A stretch of DNA of 64,000 nucleotides from Syntrophales bacterium (GTDB lineage Bacteria; Desulfobacterota; Syntrophia; Syntrophales; UBA2210). The notes beneath the pieces were generated by a model. That model saw only the letters and a program-made list of their open reading frames with translations, searched no databases and had not been told where the DNA came from. The translations under genes and the position numbers were made by a program. The DNA lies in the NCBI GenBank assembly GCA_023230565.1, contig JALNXD010000001.1, positions 62,001-126,000 on the forward strand. The letters are read 5' to 3'. Below are positions 62,489 through 64,000 of the stretch, one piece after another (the stretch's first letter is position 1; each line of letters begins with the position of its first letter).

Positions 62489-64000
62489 TTACAAAGCACC
62501 TGCATTTTTACCTGCGATTCGTCCAAATACGAGACAATCTACCACAGCGCAGCTTCCCAGTCGAACTGCACCATGGACACCCCCGGCCACCTCGCCTGCC
62601 GCATAAAGACCCTTTATCGAGTTTCCTTCAACATCGATAACCTCACCTTTGTCATTGATCTGGACGCCGCCCATTGTATGATGGACTTTCGGCCATAGCC
62701 TTATTGCATAGAATGGAGGATTAGTCATGGGTTTGGCATCGGGCTGAATGAAACGGTTAAATTCCTTGTCCGTCCCGGCTTTCACATAGCTGTTATAATC
62801 TTCAATGGTCTTTTTTACTGCATCACAGGGCATGTTGTAGGACTCGCACAACCCATCGAGTGCATCAAATTTCTTTACGACGCTCCTTTCCAGAAGCTTC
62901 TGCAGAGCGCCGGGAGGACCTCCCATCGATTTAACCCCTTCAGAATCCGAAATACCTATCGCAGCATGGCCCGTTCTGATAATAGCGTCGGCTCTTATTT
63001 TCCGGTCGGCAAGTTCGCTGATGAAGCGTTTTCCAGTGGCGGGATCGACCATTACCCCATAAGAAAATACAGGGCCCGTTGCAAAGTGCGGTCCCAGGCC
63101 AAATCCTTTTTCGTCGGGGCTTGCCCACGGACCCAGTTGAATCCACGACGGCTGTACGGGATTCCCGCCTATTTTGAACATTTCCAGCAACCCTTCAGCG
63201 GTGGCCCCCGGCTGGTTAGTGGAATTGACCGTATCGATCAATTTCGGATCCTGAGTCATTCTGTAGCGAACATCCCGGGAAAAGCCTCCCGTCGCCATAA
63301 CAAGACCCTTTTTTGTTCTTACAGTTTTTATCGTGCCGCTTTTTTCATCTGGAAAGCGATATCCCTCCCGGATCTGAATACCGGCAACTCTTCCATCCTT
63401 GTCTTTAAAGATTTTTTCCAGATATACCTGGGTTACTACCGGCACACCGAGCTCTTTCAGCTTAGCCAATTCCTTGTTTACGATAGCCGAACCGCTGTAA
63501 TTGGAAGTAGGACAACTCCTCGCAACCGTGTGGCCACCCATGTGAAGAAGCTGGGCCGCACTTCCGAAGCCGACGCCCAGATACTCCTTGCACCAGTTGT
63601 AAGCATCTTTTGACTGGTACGCCACCATACGAGCCAGCTCAGGATAGTTCAGGTAAAGACCGGCCTTCATCATGTCTTGCAGCATCAAATCCGGTGAATC
63701 TTGAATCCCTTTTGCCTCCTGCATATCTGAACCAACTACAGCCATAACACCGCCGTTAATAATAGAATTACCTCCGGCAACGCGCATTTTTTCATAGACT
63801 TTGACTGAAGCCCCCGCATTTTTTGCCTCTATAGCCGCGGCAAGTCCTGCAAATCCGCTTCCTACAACAGCCACGTCTATTTCCTCATTCCACTCCTGGG
63901 GTAATTCGGCACTGAAAGCCCTTGGAACACCGGCAAGCAGACCACCGGAAGCCACACCGGCAATTGCAACAGTTCCCGTGGTTTTAAGAAACCCTCTTCT
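62489..64000 (-). CDS. Tat-exported fumarate-reductase-like flavoprotein (paralogue 1, 5' end outside window)
   Basis: The frame is open to the window edge, where it reads RRGFLKTTGTVAIAGVASGG, a Tat signal with its second Arg pair visible, so the start lies outside. The rest is an FAD_binding_2 flavoprotein nearly parallel to the gene at 60.1 kb: VAVVGSGFAGLAAAIEAKNAG, PKVHHTMGGVQINDK, GLYAAGEVAGGVHGAVRLGS. The Fcc3 substrate His is again replaced (IQLGPWASP), and the ADRKIR proton-donor motif is kept. The two are clearly tandem duplicates, separated by 861 bp carrying inverted repeats. Substrate unknown. Confidence 0.88.
   Translation of the reverse strand, partial: RRGFLKTTGTVAIAGVASGGLLAGVPRAFSAELPQEWNEEIDVAVVGSGFAGLAAAIEAKNAGASVKVYEKMRVAGGNSIINGGVMAVVGSDMQEAKGIQDSPDLMLQDMMKAGLYLNYPELARMVAYQSKDAYNWCKEYLGVGFGSAAQLLHMGGHTVARSCPTSNYSGSAIVNKELAKLKELGVPVVTQVYLEKIFKDKDGRVAGIQIREGYRFPDEKSGTIKTVRTKKGLVMATGGFSRDVRYRMTQDPKLIDTVNSTNQPGATAEGLLEMFKIGGNPVQPSWIQLGPWASPDEKGFGLGPHFATGPVFSYGVMVDPATGKRFISELADRKIRADAIIRTGHAAIGISDSEGVKSMGGPPGALQKLLERSVVKKFDALDGLCESYNMPCDAVKKTIEDYNSYVKAGTDKEFNRFIQPDAKPMTNPPFYAIRLWPKVHHTMGGVQINDKGEVIDVEGNSIKGLYAAGEVAGGVHGAVRLGSCAVVDCLVFGRIAGKNAGAL

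Noticed and set aside
1..64000. CRISPR array, prophage or IS element
   Set aside because: No regular direct repeats with spacers, no phage structural genes, integrase or transposase were seen.

Overview
The window reads as chromosomal DNA from a Gram-negative, anaerobic bacterium, most likely a member of the Desulfobacterota (the former Deltaproteobacteria, Syntrophales-like). This rests on a full lipid A/LPS and outer-membrane biogenesis cluster, a periplasmic selenocysteine formate dehydrogenase, a 15-haem c-type cytochrome fused to a cytochrome b, several Tat-exported fumarate-reductase-like flavoproteins, and a DUF4416-yicC-gmk-rpoZ block. No rRNA operon, CRISPR array, prophage or intact insertion sequence is visible. 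The phylum call is an inference from gene content.

Layout. 0-5.2 kb (+): a YbhGFSR-like drug exporter (TetR end, HlyD adaptor, two separate ABC ATPases, two permeases), followed by a histone-deacetylase-like gene interrupted by an in-frame TGA. 6.1-10.7 kb (-): the classical rpmH-rnpA-yidD-yidC-jag-mnmE cluster with a visible promoter. 11.1-16.4 kb (+): five glycosyltransferases for LPS core or surface glycan, including a GT10 fucosyltransferase-like enzyme. 16.4-34.5 kb (-): a nearly continuous envelope run, in transcription order lysS, lolC/E, lolD, bamA, skp/ompH, lpxD, lpxA, a GnnA-like dehydrogenase, lpxB, msbA, lpxK, lpxL-like, waaF, gmhB, waaC, trm112-like.

34.6-41 kb (+): hldA kinase, a possible 24-codon coupling ORF, DUF4416, yicC, gmk, rpoZ, pyrF, rlmB, pilC; then tRNA-Pro(CGG) on the minus strand. 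41.3-48.2 kb: DUF1178, a cysteine synthase-cysteinyl-tRNA synthetase fusion, small flavin-binding and ferritin-like proteins, and two base-excision glycosylases (a MutY/Nth-like protein without an Fe-S cluster, and a canonical Nth).

48.4-64 kb (-): the respiratory section. fdnG (TGA read as selenocysteine, with a SECIS-like hairpin), fdnH and fdnI form a periplasm-facing formate dehydrogenase that would pass electrons to quinone. fdhE lies downstream behind a strong terminator, and a ModE-like DNA-binding protein is encoded divergently. Beyond that lie three Tat-signal flavoproteins and a CbcL-like 15-haem/diheme-b protein. Together they could form a chain from formate through quinone and the multihaem cytochrome to periplasmic flavoprotein reductases of unknown substrate. 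This respiratory module is the best candidate for a poorly described system here.

Non-coding structure: GC-rich hairpins of a common type near 11.0, 41.0 and 54.5 kb, a long imperfect inverted repeat at about 62.1-62.36 kb, a stem-loop inside the lpx run at 25.7 kb, and clear terminators at 49.4 and 57.4 kb.
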